NCBI GenBank assembly: GCA_020849275.1
Contig: JADLGO010000067.1
Location: 1 to 64,000, forward strand
DNA length: 64,000 bases
Direction of reading: 5' to 3'
Source of the DNA: Chthonomonadales bacterium
GTDB lineage: Bacteria; Armatimonadota; Chthonomonadetes; Chthonomonadales; CAJBBX01
Shown here: positions 35,762 to 43,905 of the stretch, in pieces
Layout: every line of letters begins with the position of its first letter
Numbering within the stretch: position 1 is the stretch's first letter
Notes under the pieces: model-generated
What the model was told of the DNA's origin: nothing
Databases searched by the model: none
The model's input: the letters and a program-made list of their open reading frames with translations, nothing else
Made by a program: the position numbers and the translations under genes

Positions 35762-35791
35762 ATTGTAGCGGCCTCGCAGCGGCAATGTCAA
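35762..35791 (-). promoter_or_regulatory. queA: Strong sigma-70-type promoter at the queA start
   Basis: Read on the minus strand: -35 TTGACA at 35786-35791 (perfect), an 18-bp spacer, and -10 TACAAT at 35762-35767. Only ten bases lie between the -10 box and the ATG at 35751. Confidence 0.8.
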
Positions 35792-35841
35792 CGAAATGCG
35801 CAGCAAACCTGGACAAATGCCGCTTCGGAGCGCGCGGCGCT

Positions 35842-36165
35842 TCAGTCCTCCCAGACGCCAATGTAGACGCCGTCCGACTCCACGCGCACCTCGAAGGTAC
35901 GCAGGTCGAAGCCGCCCGCGTTCGTGCAGGCGCCGCTGGCGAGGTCGAAGCGCAGATGGTGGCGGCGGCAGACCACCTCGCGCCCCTCCAGGCGGCCGCG
36001 GTCAAGCGGCTCGTTCTGGTGGGGACAGAGGGCGCCCGTGGCGTGGTAGGCGCCCTCGATGGTCCGGAAGAGCACGCAATCGTTCTCGCCGCCGGCCACG
36101 ACCGGGATGCCCGTGCCCGGCACCACCGCGTCGTGCGCCGCCACGCGGTGAAAGACCTTGCGCAT
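35842..36165 (-). CDS. Rieske [2Fe-2S] protein, NirD/ferredoxin-like
   Basis: 107 residues forming a single Rieske domain. Ligands are in CPHQNEPL (Cys-x-His) and CRRHHLRFD (Cys-x2-His). It resembles small Rieske proteins such as NirD and dioxygenase ferredoxins that pass one electron to a partner. No oxygenase or nitrite reductase is nearby. Its ATG overlaps the TGA of moaA by one base (TGATG), so expression is coupled to molybdenum cofactor synthesis; a link to a molybdoenzyme is possible but not shown. Confidence 0.85.
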   Translation of the reverse strand: MRKVFHRVAAHDAVVPGTGIPVVAGGENDCVLFRTIEGAYHATGALCPHQNEPLDRGRLEGREVVCRRHHLRFDLASGACTNAGGFDLRTFEVRVESDGVYIGVWED

Positions 36166-37289
36166 CAGCCGCCGATCTGGCTCATCCCGCGCTCCGTTGG
36201 CATCACGCCGTCGGCGATGCGGTGCTCCTTGGGCTTGTGCCGGACGGTGAGCAGGATCAACTCGGCGAGGTCCGCGTCGGTCGCGCCCGTCCGCATCGGG
36301 GTTCGCATGTCCACCTCGCCGTCCGCCATCAGGCAGGGGCGCAGGAATCCGTCGGCAGTCAGGCGCAGGCGGTTGCAGCGCTCGCAGAAGTCGCGAGTCA
36401 TCTGGCTGATGAACCCGACCGTGCCGGTCGCTCGAGGCAACCGGAAGCTGCGCGCCGGCCCGTTCGTGAGCACCTCTGCCGGCTCGAGCGGGCCGAGCGC
36501 GCGCTCGATGCGCTCGCGCGCCTCGGCGGCCGGCACGAAGAGACGCCGCATGGCGGCTGCGTCCAGCATCCCCGTGCCCCCGTCCGACAGGCGAAAGGTC
36601 TCCGCGAAGCTCGCCTCGTCCTGGTGAGCGAACACGGTCACGTTGGCGGAGCGGGTGCGAGCCGCTCCGCAGAGCGCCCGCAGGTCGGCCTGCGTGTCGA
36701 CGCCCGTCGACCAGGCGATCGGCATCAGCTCGATGAACCGCACATCGAAGGGATCCTCCATCGTCAGGCGCGCGAAGTCCACCACCTCGTCGTCGTTCAC
36801 GCCACGCATCAGAACGGTGTTGAGTTTCACCGGCGACAGGCCACAGTTGCGCGCGGCCGCCACGCCCGCAAGCACCGAGGCCAGGTCGCCCCGGCGCGCG
36901 ATGGCGGCGAACCGATCCTCGCGCAGCGTGTCGACGCTCACGTTCACCCTTGTCAGGCCGGCCGCCGCCAACTCGGGCGCCTTGCCGGCCAGGCGGTAGC
37001 CGTTGGTGGTCAGCGAGAGGTCGCCGATGCCGTCGAGGGAGGCGATCCGCTTCACGATGGATGTCAGGTCGGGCCGCACGAGAGGCTCGCCCCCCGTGAG
37101 GCGCACCTTCCTCACCCCCAGGCGCGCCGCGATGCCCACGAGCCGCACGATCTCCTCGCCGGTCAGGAGGTGATCGCGCGGCGCGATCGGCGCGCCCTCC
37201 TCTGGCATACAATAGATGCACCGAAAGTTGCACCGATCGGTCATGCTGACGCGCAGATAGTCGATCACGCGGCCGTAGGAGTCCTGCAT
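36165..37289 (-). CDS. moaA: GTP 3',8-cyclase (molybdenum cofactor biosynthesis protein A)
   Basis: 374 residues, radical SAM enzyme. The first cluster motif is CNFRCIYCMPEEG; the second cluster has FCERCNRLRLTADGFLRPCL; the protein ends in the catalytic Gly-Gly (MSQIGG). It makes 3',8-cyclo-GTP for molybdopterin with MoaC. The usual length is about 330, and the extra residues form an insertion between GVDTQADLRAL and RALGPLEPAEV. GGGAGGATGAG precedes ATG 37289. No moaC, moaD or moaE is in the window. Confidence 0.95.
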   Translation of the reverse strand: MQDSYGRVIDYLRVSMTDRCNFRCIYCMPEEGAPIAPRDHLLTGEEIVRLVGIAARLGVRKVRLTGGEPLVRPDLTSIVKRIASLDGIGDLSLTTNGYRLAGKAPELAAAGLTRVNVSVDTLREDRFAAIARRGDLASVLAGVAAARNCGLSPVKLNTVLMRGVNDDEVVDFARLTMEDPFDVRFIELMPIAWSTGVDTQADLRALCGAARTRSANVTVFAHQDEASFAETFRLSDGGTGMLDAAAMRRLFVPAAEARERIERALGPLEPAEVLTNGPARSFRLPRATGTVGFISQMTRDFCERCNRLRLTADGFLRPCLMADGEVDMRTPMRTGATDADLAELILLTVRHKPKEHRIADGVMPTERGMSQIGG

Positions 37290-37350
37290 CTCATCCTCCC
37301 GCGCGGAGCGGGCGATAGTTAGCCAGGCTCGATATCGCCCTGGCCTCTGT

Positions 37351-37381
37351 ATTATAGACTATCCGGACCGCCGAACGCCAA
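37351..37381 (-). promoter_or_regulatory. Promoter for moaA-Rieske
   Basis: Minus strand: -10 TATAAT (consensus) at 37351-37356; -35 TTGGCG at 37376-37381 with a 19-bp spacer. It gives a leader of about 55 nt before ATG 37289. Confidence 0.55.
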
Positions 37382-37553
37382 TGTGGGCGAGGCGGCGAGG
37401 CCCGGCAGACAGGTTGAAACCCGCGCCGCTCAAAGTGGGTTCATGAGGGTATGCGTTGGCGCCCCACCGTCCCGGGATGCCATCGCGACTCGCCGCCGGC
37501 GCCGTGCACTGCTCGGCTTGCCTCCGTGGAGCGCGCGTGGCTATGAGGCTCGG

Positions 37554-39086
37554 ATGAGGGTCGTTACTGCCGCCGAGATGAGGGATCTGGACTCCCGCGC
37601 CATCGGAGAGGCCGGGATGCCCGGTGTCGTCCTGATGGAGAACGCGGGACGCGCCGTCGCCAGCGTGCTCACGCGACGATTCGGCGGGCTAGTGGGCACG
37701 AGAGTGCACGTCGCCTGCGGAACGGGCAACAACGGCGGCGACGGGTTCGTGGTGGCGCGCCTGCTCGCACTGGGCGGCGCGCGCGTGGCGGTGTCGCTGG
37801 CGGGCGATGCGGAGCGCGTGCGGGGCGAGGCGCGGGTGCATCTCTCCCTGCTCCACGCCGCCGGCGCGGAGAGGGTCGACGTCGTGGGCGACGCCGATCT
37901 GTACGTCGATGCCCTGCTGGGCACCGGCTCACGCGGTGCGCCGCGCGAGCCGCACGCCTCCGCGATCCGGCGCATGAACGCGTCCGGTCGGCCCATCGTG
38001 GCCGTCGACATCCCGTCGGGTGTGGACGCGGACACCGGCGCCATCGAGGGCGATGCCGTCGATGCCACGGTGACGGTCACGTTCGCGTTCCCGAAGCTCG
38101 GGATGTTCATCGCGCCAGGCGCCGCGCGCGTGGGCGACCTCGTGGTGGACCACATCGGCTTCGCGTGGACGTCGCTAGGTGCGGACGCCTCCGCGGAGTG
38201 GTTCCAGGCCGAGGACGCGCACGCGCTTCTTGTCCCGCGACGGCGTGATGCCCACAAAGGCGACTTCGGTCACGTATTGATCTGTGGAGGATCGGACGGA
38301 ATGAGCGGCGCACCCACCATGGCCGCGCGATCCGCGCTGCGTGCCGGAGCCGGCCTCGTAACGGTCGCGGCCCCGCGCACGGCGCAGCGTGTCGTGGCTG
38401 CGCGACTGGAGGAGGCCATGACGATGGCGCTGCCTGAGGAGCGAGGAGCGCTCTCGGCTGCGGCCATCGAGCCGCTGAGGCGCGCCGCCGTGCGATGCGA
38501 CGCGCTCTGCGTGGGGCCGGGCGGCTCGCGTCAGCCGGGCGCTAGCGACGCCATGCTTGGCCTCCTCGTCGGGGCCGACATCCCCGCCGTGGTGGACGCC
38601 GACGCTCTGAACGCGCTCGCCGCCAGGCCAGACGCGCTGCGCGGCCGCAAGGCCTCCACCGTGCTCACGCCGCACCCGGGCGAGTGCGGCCGACTGCTCG
38701 GGACCGACGCGGCCGGCGTGCAGTCCGACCGCGTGAGCGCGGCCCGCCGCTGTGCCGGGCGCTACGGGGCCGTGGTTGTCCTGAAGGGGTCGCACACGCT
38801 GGTCTGCGATGGTCGCGGACCGGCGAACCGCGAACGGACCGTGAGCATCAACACAACCGGCAATCCGGGCATGGCGACGGCAGGGAGCGGCGATTCGCTC
38901 ACGGGCATCGTCGGCGCCTTCCTCGCCGGCGGGATGGACGCCTGGGACGCGGCGCGCCTGGGAGCGCACGTGCACGGCCGGGCGGGCGACCTGGCGGCCT
39001 CCGTGCTCGGTGAGCGCGCGATGGTGGCCGGCGACATCATCGACCAGGTGAGCGCCGCGCTTCGGGATCTGGAGGGACAGGGATGA
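37554..39086 (+). CDS. nnr: Bifunctional NAD(P)HX epimerase / ADP-dependent NAD(P)HX dehydratase
   Basis: 510 residues. Residues 1-215 are the epimerase domain (VVTAAEMRDLDSRAIGEAGMPGVVLMENAGRA; GTGNNGGDGFVVARLL). Residues 230-505 are the ribokinase-like dehydratase domain (HKGDFGHVLICGGSDGMSGAP; VVLKGSHTL; TTGNPGMATAGSGDSLTG). It repairs hydrated NADH and NADPH. ATG 37554 follows GAGG and matches the family start; an upstream in-frame ATG would add an Arg-rich leader. Its TGA overlaps the ATG of the first FHA gene by 4 bp. Confidence 0.94.
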   Translation: MRVVTAAEMRDLDSRAIGEAGMPGVVLMENAGRAVASVLTRRFGGLVGTRVHVACGTGNNGGDGFVVARLLALGGARVAVSLAGDAERVRGEARVHLSLLHAAGAERVDVVGDADLYVDALLGTGSRGAPREPHASAIRRMNASGRPIVAVDIPSGVDADTGAIEGDAVDATVTVTFAFPKLGMFIAPGAARVGDLVVDHIGFAWTSLGADASAEWFQAEDAHALLVPRRRDAHKGDFGHVLICGGSDGMSGAPTMAARSALRAGAGLVTVAAPRTAQRVVAARLEEAMTMALPEERGALSAAAIEPLRRAAVRCDALCVGPGGSRQPGASDAMLGLLVGADIPAVVDADALNALAARPDALRGRKASTVLTPHPGECGRLLGTDAAGVQSDRVSAARRCAGRYGAVVVLKGSHTLVCDGRGPANRERTVSINTTGNPGMATAGSGDSLTGIVGAFLAGGMDAWDAARLGAHVHGRAGDLAASVLGERAMVAGDIIDQVSAALRDLEGQG

Positions 39087-40471
39087 CACGATTCGCGCGC
39101 CGCGCCCCGGTGAGACGTCGGTGTGTCCGCGCGTCGCTGGCCGTCGCCGGCCTGCTCGTCCTCGGGCTCCCCGCCCTGGGCCAGGGGGGCACGGCGCCGG
39201 CGCCCGCCGCCGGCACTCCTGCCGCCGCGCCCACGGGGCAGGGGTCACTCACCATCGCGGTTCCGCAGGAGGGCGAGTACTTCGTCCGCCTCCTACCGGG
39301 CCCGGACGCGGCGCAGCCGGCGCAGTTGCCGGTCCGGTTCACCGATCGCACGGCGACGATCACCTACAAGCCGACGGAGCTCGGCAGGTCGGCGAAGGTC
39401 GCGGTCGACGACGCCCGGACCGGCAACACGGCCATCGTGCCGCTGGACTCCATCCGTGATGGGCGTCTCACGCTCCTGCGGAGCCAGTTCGACCATGTGC
39501 GCCAGGTCGAGGTCAGCATCACCTACGACGGCCGGCCCGTCCAGGTGGCGCGCGTCACGCTAGAGCCCCAGGGGGCCGCCCCTCGATCCCGGACCGTCGA
39601 CGCCACGAGCCGTGGGCTCGCCGCGTTCGAGGACGTGCCCGCCGGAAAGGCCCGCCTTACGGTGGTCTACGGCGACGGCCTCCGGGAGGTCCGCGACGTC
39701 GAGGTCACCACCGATCACGCGCCTGGAGCGCTGAGCGTGCCCGTGGCGGTGACGAACCGCGTCCCGACGCTCGACGCCGGCGCGCCCTCGGCAGCGCCCT
39801 CCGGCACGCTGCCGAGCGCCTCGCAGCCGCCCCCCGCTCCTGCACAGCAACCCCTTGCTCCGTCGGCTGGCAGCGGCGTCGTGAGCCTTGCGGGCAACCT
39901 GCTCGGCCTGGCCGTGGCCGCTGGCGGCATCTACATGCTCTACCGCTGGGCCCAGTCCGGCGGGCTGGCCGCCACACTGAGGCGCGCCGGCATCGAGGTC
40001 TCCGGTCCGCAGCCGACCTCCGAGCCCGCGGCCCCGTGGGAGCCCAACGCCGCGCCCGCGCCCATCGTGGCGGATCCATCGCTCTGCCCGTTCTGCGGTC
40101 AGCGCAAAGACGGCGGGGGCAACTGCGCTTGCACGCTCGGATCCGCCGTGGACGCCACGCTCGCGCCCGCCGCTGCGGGCCAGCCGCGCCTGGTCGCGAC
40201 CGTCGGCGCCTATGCCGGCGGGATCTTCCCCATCGACCCGACGGGCGCTACGGTGGGCCGCGACACCGCCAACCAGATCGCGCTGCCCGACGACACGACG
40301 GTGTCGAGGCGGCACGCGGCCATTCGTCCGGAGAACGGCGCGTTCACGGTGACGGACGAGGGATCGAGCAACGGGGTCTTTGTCAACGGCGTGCGCATCG
40401 ACCACGCGCGCCCCCTGCGGCCGGGAGACGAGGTGCAGATTGGCGCCACGCGCTTCCGGTTCGACTGGTAG
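39083..40471 (+). CDS. Membrane protein with extracytoplasmic beta domain, zinc ribbon and FHA domain
   Basis: 462 residues. A signal peptide (residues about 12-33) precedes an extracytoplasmic beta-rich region (about 50-235), a Pro/Ala linker, a transmembrane helix (about 272-296), a zinc-ribbon-like CPFCGQRKDGGGNCAC and a C-terminal FHA domain (GATVGRDTANQIALPDDTTVSRRHA; EGSSNGVFVNG). FHA domains bind phosphothreonine; this would read phosphorylation on the inner face. The start overlaps the NAD(P)HX gene by 4 bp, which opens the cluster. The Ser, Arg and Asn residues that contact phosphothreonine are present. Confidence 0.82.
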   Translation: MTRFARRAPVRRRCVRASLAVAGLLVLGLPALGQGGTAPAPAAGTPAAAPTGQGSLTIAVPQEGEYFVRLLPGPDAAQPAQLPVRFTDRTATITYKPTELGRSAKVAVDDARTGNTAIVPLDSIRDGRLTLLRSQFDHVRQVEVSITYDGRPVQVARVTLEPQGAAPRSRTVDATSRGLAAFEDVPAGKARLTVVYGDGLREVRDVEVTTDHAPGALSVPVAVTNRVPTLDAGAPSAAPSGTLPSASQPPPAPAQQPLAPSAGSGVVSLAGNLLGLAVAAGGIYMLYRWAQSGGLAATLRRAGIEVSGPQPTSEPAAPWEPNAAPAPIVADPSLCPFCGQRKDGGGNCACTLGSAVDATLAPAAAGQPRLVATVGAYAGGIFPIDPTGATVGRDTANQIALPDDTTVSRRHAAIRPENGAFTVTDEGSSNGVFVNGVRIDHARPLRPGDEVQIGATRFRFDW

Positions 40472-40488
40472 CGCGGGCGTGCCCGCGC
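40471..40488 (+). other. GC hairpin directly after the first FHA gene stop
   Basis: GCGCGGGC (40471-40478), GT, GCCCGCGC (40481-40488): a perfect inverted repeat that starts on the last base of the stop codon. No T-run. It could slow polymerase or protect the upstream mRNA end. Confidence 0.4.
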
Positions 40489-40504
40489 GCCACCGGGAGT
40501 GACC

Positions 40505-41980
40505 GTGTTGCGACCGCGCATACTGCTGGGAACGCTGTTCGGCGCCGTCGGCGGCTTCTTTGGTTTCCTGCTCCAGGAGGCCCTGGTGCCGCACGACGCC
40601 GTCCTGCAGACGCCGCTGCGTGAGCAACTCGTCCTCGGCATGCTCGTTGGCTCGATGCTGGGGATCGCCATCGGCGCCGTGGAGGGCACGGTCATCGGCT
40701 CGCCGCGCGTGCTGCTGCGCGGCGCTGTGCTCGGCTGCGTCATCGGCGCCATGGGCGGAATGCTCGGCATCTACTTCGGCGGCATCGCCTTCAACTGGGC
40801 GCTGTTCGGGCGCAGTCCCGGCATCACGGGCCCAACCGGCATCCTGGACTTCGGGCAGGTCGTGCTCGCCCGCGCCATTGGGTGGTCCTTTCTGGGCGCG
40901 CTTCCCGGGCTGGCCGCCGGCGCTGCGACGCTCTCGCGTAAGCGAGCCCTTCACGGCCTCATCGGCGGGCTGCTCGGCGGCTTCATCGGCGGCCTTGTGT
41001 TCGACCTGGTGGCCACGGTCATCGCCCAACCGCTCGAGGGCGCCGCGGCCGGCGCGGCGGGCGAAACCGGCGTCATCGAGATCGGCGGCATCAGCCGGGC
41101 CGTTGGCTTCACGACGATCGGCGGCCTCGCCGGACTGTTCATCGGGCTCGTCGAGGAGCTGATGAAGCAGGCCTGGGTGCGCGTGCTCGCCGGGCGCAAC
41201 GAGGGGCGCGACTACATCCTCTCGAAATCGCTCGTCGTGATCGGCCGCGACGAGCGGGCCGACATCCCGGTGTTCGGCGATCCCACGCTCGCGCCCCAGC
41301 ACGCCGCAATCCGCGCCGAGCAAGGGCGCCACGTGCTGCTGGATGGTGGCGCGCCGCCCCACAGCCTGGTGAACGGCCAGCCCGTGACGGAGCAGCTTCT
41401 GCGCGACGGCGACATGGTGCAGCTCGGCACGGTCCGCCTGCTGTTTCGCGAGAAGGCCACGGCATCGCGCGTGGGCAGGCCCGCCACCGACGCGCCCCTA
41501 GCGACGAGCGCCCTGGGTGCCGTCGCGATGCCCTCGCACCTGTGCCCGTTCTGCGGCGCGCAGAAGGACGCCCAGGGGCACTGCCTCTGCAGCGTTCCTG
41601 GCGCGTCGGGAGCTGCCGCGTCAGCGAACGCCGCGGCGGACGCGTTCGCGGCCGGGCCGTTCGGCGCGCCGCTGACCTACGCACCGGACGGCGCCGGCAA
41701 CCGGCTCGCGGCCATGCAGGGCCCCTACCAGGGACAGGTCTTTGCGCTGGCTGCCGACAATACGTCGGTGGGGCGAGACCCCGGTAGCGACATCGCCCTC
41801 ACCGCCGACACCACCGTCTCGCGACGGCACGCCCGCATCGTCGCGGACGCCGGCCGCCACACGGTCTACGACGAAGGATCCACCAACGGAACGTTTGTGA
41901 ACAACGTCCGTGTGACGGCGCAGGCACTGGCGGTCGGCGATGTGCTGCAGATTGGGGCGACGCACCTGCGCTACGAGTGA
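40505..41980 (+). CDS. Polytopic glycine-zipper membrane protein with two FHA domains and a zinc ribbon
   Basis: 491 residues. The N-terminal 225 residues have about six hydrophobic segments dense in Gly and Ala (GAVGGFFGFLL; GLIGGLLGGFIGGLVFD), so helices can pack closely or form a pore-like bundle. An FHA domain (residues about 240-320; partly degenerate, APQHAAI in place of SRRHA) and a CPFCGAQKDAQGHCLC zinc ribbon follow. A canonical second FHA domain (about 400-491; TSVGRDPGSDIALTADTTVSRRHA; STNGTFVNN) ends the protein. GTG 40505 is chosen since GGGAG lies just before it; GTG 40499 lacks a site. Confidence 0.82.
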   Translation: MLRPRILLGTLFGAVGGFFGFLLQEALVPHDAVLQTPLREQLVLGMLVGSMLGIAIGAVEGTVIGSPRVLLRGAVLGCVIGAMGGMLGIYFGGIAFNWALFGRSPGITGPTGILDFGQVVLARAIGWSFLGALPGLAAGAATLSRKRALHGLIGGLLGGFIGGLVFDLVATVIAQPLEGAAAGAAGETGVIEIGGISRAVGFTTIGGLAGLFIGLVEELMKQAWVRVLAGRNEGRDYILSKSLVVIGRDERADIPVFGDPTLAPQHAAIRAEQGRHVLLDGGAPPHSLVNGQPVTEQLLRDGDMVQLGTVRLLFREKATASRVGRPATDAPLATSALGAVAMPSHLCPFCGAQKDAQGHCLCSVPGASGAAASANAAADAFAAGPFGAPLTYAPDGAGNRLAAMQGPYQGQVFALAADNTSVGRDPGSDIALTADTTVSRRHARIVADAGRHTVYDEGSTNGTFVNNVRVTAQALAVGDVLQIGATHLRYE

Positions 41981-42050
41981 CCTCGCTCCACGAGCGGGCT
42001 CCCTTCGGCGGCAACACGGTCGCCGCCGCGGGGACTCATAGGTAAAGTGG

Positions 42051-42428
42051 ATGAAAGAACGCACGCAGCCCGTGTTCGGCGCGCCCTTCCCCGGGCCTGC
42101 GATGGCGGACCTGCATCGCGGCCAGGTGACGCCGGACCAGCTCGGCACGCGGCTCGTCGGGGTTGCCGGGCTCTATCGCGGCCACACCTTTGCCCTTGTC
42201 GGCGAGACGGTCACCATCGGGCGCGACCCGCACTGCATGGTCGCGCTCTGCAACGATCCGACCGTCTCGCGCGCCCATGCGCGGGTCGTGCTCGAAGACG
42301 CCGGCCACGTGCTTCACGACGAGTGCTCCGCGAACGGCTCGTTCGTCAATGGCGTCCTGGTGCGCGCGTGCGTGCTGGCGCCCGGAGACGTCGTCCAGTG
42401 CGGCACGACTCGCCTGCGGTACGAGTAG
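42051..42428 (+). CDS. Small cytoplasmic FHA-domain protein
   Basis: 125 residues: a 30-residue leader and one FHA domain (ETVTIGRDPHCMVALCNDPTVSRAHARVV; CSANGSFVNGVLV). The phosphopeptide-binding Arg (GRDP), Ser (VSRAH) and Asn (ANGS) are all present. No membrane segment. It may act as a free adaptor between phosphorylated partners encoded in the cluster. AGGT stands before ATG 42051. Confidence 0.85.
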   Translation: MKERTQPVFGAPFPGPAMADLHRGQVTPDQLGTRLVGVAGLYRGHTFALVGETVTIGRDPHCMVALCNDPTVSRAHARVVLEDAGHVLHDECSANGSFVNGVLVRACVLAPGDVVQCGTTRLRYE

Positions 42429-42488
42429 GGCGCGGCCGTCCGCCCCACCGCGAGCGAGGCGAGCGCAACCACCCTCTGGAGGTTCCAA

Positions 42489-43850
42489 ATGGAGGATCGC
42501 ACGCATCAGATCGCCGGGCAGTCTGGCCCGGCCCGCCCGGGGCCGGCCGACCGCACCGTGGTGACCGGCGCGCAGGGCGCGGCCCCGGACGCGATGCGCA
42601 CCACGATGGGCGCGCCCATGCGCGGCCTGGAGATCGAGGCCGTTCCCGGCGCCTCCTCGCTCTATGCGGCGAGCCCCACGCGCGAGCACCTGCTGCTGCT
42701 TCTGCGCTCGTCCGGCGCGGCCGTCGGCCGGCGCATGCCGCTCAACCTCTGCCTGGTGATCGACCGCTCCGGCTCGATGGAGGGCGAGCCGCTCGAGTAC
42801 GTCAAGAGGGCCTGCGGCTACGTGGTGGACCTGTTGGAGCCGACCGACATCCTCTCGATCGTCACGTTCGAGGAGCAGGTGGAGGTCGTCATGCCCGCGC
42901 GTCGCGTGGTGAACAAGGCGCTCGTGAAGGAGCATATCAACCGGATCCAGGCAGGCAACACCACCAACCTGTACGACGGCATGGTCGTCGGTTGCCAGCA
43001 GGTGGCGAGCGTGCCTCCTGGCGGCTACCTGAGCCGGGTGCTGCTGCTCACGGACGGCGAGCCAACCGCCGGCATCAAGGACTTCGCGTCCATCGTGGGG
43101 CAGGTGGGCGAGCAGCGCGCGCGCGGGCTCAGCATCACGGCGCTGGGCTTTGGCAGCGAGTACAATGAGGAGTTGATGGCCGGAATCGCCCGCCGCAGCG
43201 GGGGCAACTACTATTACATCGCCCAGCCGACCCTCATCCCGGAGGTGTTCCGCCGCGAGCTTGAGACGCTGATGACGATCACCGCCCGCGACGTGCGGGT
43301 GCGGATCTCGCTACCGCGCGGCGTGCAGTGCCGCTACGTGTACGGCGTGCCGGCGCCGGCGCTCCGCCCGCGATCGGTCGAGTTCACGCTGCCAGACATC
43401 GAGCGTGGATCCACCGTTGCCAATCTCTCGGAGCTCGAGATCGACCGGCACGTGCCGGGCACCTATCGCCTGGCCCGTGTCGACGTCTCCTACGACGACG
43501 TGGTGTCCGCGCGCGCCGAGACGCTCACTGCCGAAGCGGTGGTGCGATTCGTGCCCGGCCGCGCCGAGGCGGAGGCGACGCGCAATCCCATCGTTCAGCG
43601 CGAGCTCGAGGTGCATCTGGCAAGCCGCAACCTGGAGAAAACGATGATGGGCATGCGGACCCAGCAGCTCAGCGCGGGCGGCGTGATGCAGGAGCTACAG
43701 CGCACGCGAACGGTGCTGATGCAGGCAGGGCGCGCCGAACAGGCCCGCGAGGTGGGCCAGGCCATGGACGCGCTGCGCCAGGGCGGCGAGGTCGAGAAGA
43801 CCCTTATCGGCACGATCGTCAACCTTGACCAGGGCAAGAAGCGCGAGTAG
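42489..43850 (+). CDS. VWA-domain protein with intact MIDAS motif
   Basis: 453 residues. After a flexible N-terminus, residues about 85-265 form a von Willebrand A domain with the MIDAS motif DRSGSM, then TNLYDG (Thr) and LLTDGEPT (Asp). The C-terminal half is beta-rich and ends in a helix-rich, Gln/Arg-rich tail. No signal peptide or membrane helix is seen, so it is likely cytoplasmic and binds a partner through a metal. Such proteins often sit with FHA or AAA+ genes. TGGAGGTT precedes ATG 42489. Confidence 0.85.
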   Translation: MEDRTHQIAGQSGPARPGPADRTVVTGAQGAAPDAMRTTMGAPMRGLEIEAVPGASSLYAASPTREHLLLLLRSSGAAVGRRMPLNLCLVIDRSGSMEGEPLEYVKRACGYVVDLLEPTDILSIVTFEEQVEVVMPARRVVNKALVKEHINRIQAGNTTNLYDGMVVGCQQVASVPPGGYLSRVLLLTDGEPTAGIKDFASIVGQVGEQRARGLSITALGFGSEYNEELMAGIARRSGGNYYYIAQPTLIPEVFRRELETLMTITARDVRVRISLPRGVQCRYVYGVPAPALRPRSVEFTLPDIERGSTVANLSELEIDRHVPGTYRLARVDVSYDDVVSARAETLTAEAVVRFVPGRAEAEATRNPIVQRELEVHLASRNLEKTMMGMRTQQLSAGGVMQELQRTRTVLMQAGRAEQAREVGQAMDALRQGGEVEKTLIGTIVNLDQGKKRE

Positions 43851-43856
43851 CCGCCC

Positions 43857-43873
43857 TCGCGGCCCGGCCGCGA
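43857..43873 (+). other. GC hairpin between the VWA and fourth FHA genes
   Basis: TCGCGGCC, C, GGCCGCGA: 8-base perfect arms, 8 bp after the VWA stop. The loop opens to 3 nt. No T-run. Confidence 0.35.
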
Positions 43874-43905
43874 CCGCCTGGCCATCTGCTCGCAAGGAGC
43901 GCCGA

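Noticed and set aside
37290-37553. Molybdenum-cofactor riboswitch before moaA
   Set aside because: The predicted moaA leader is only about 55 nt, too short for that riboswitch class; the remaining bases belong to the divergent gene's upstream region.
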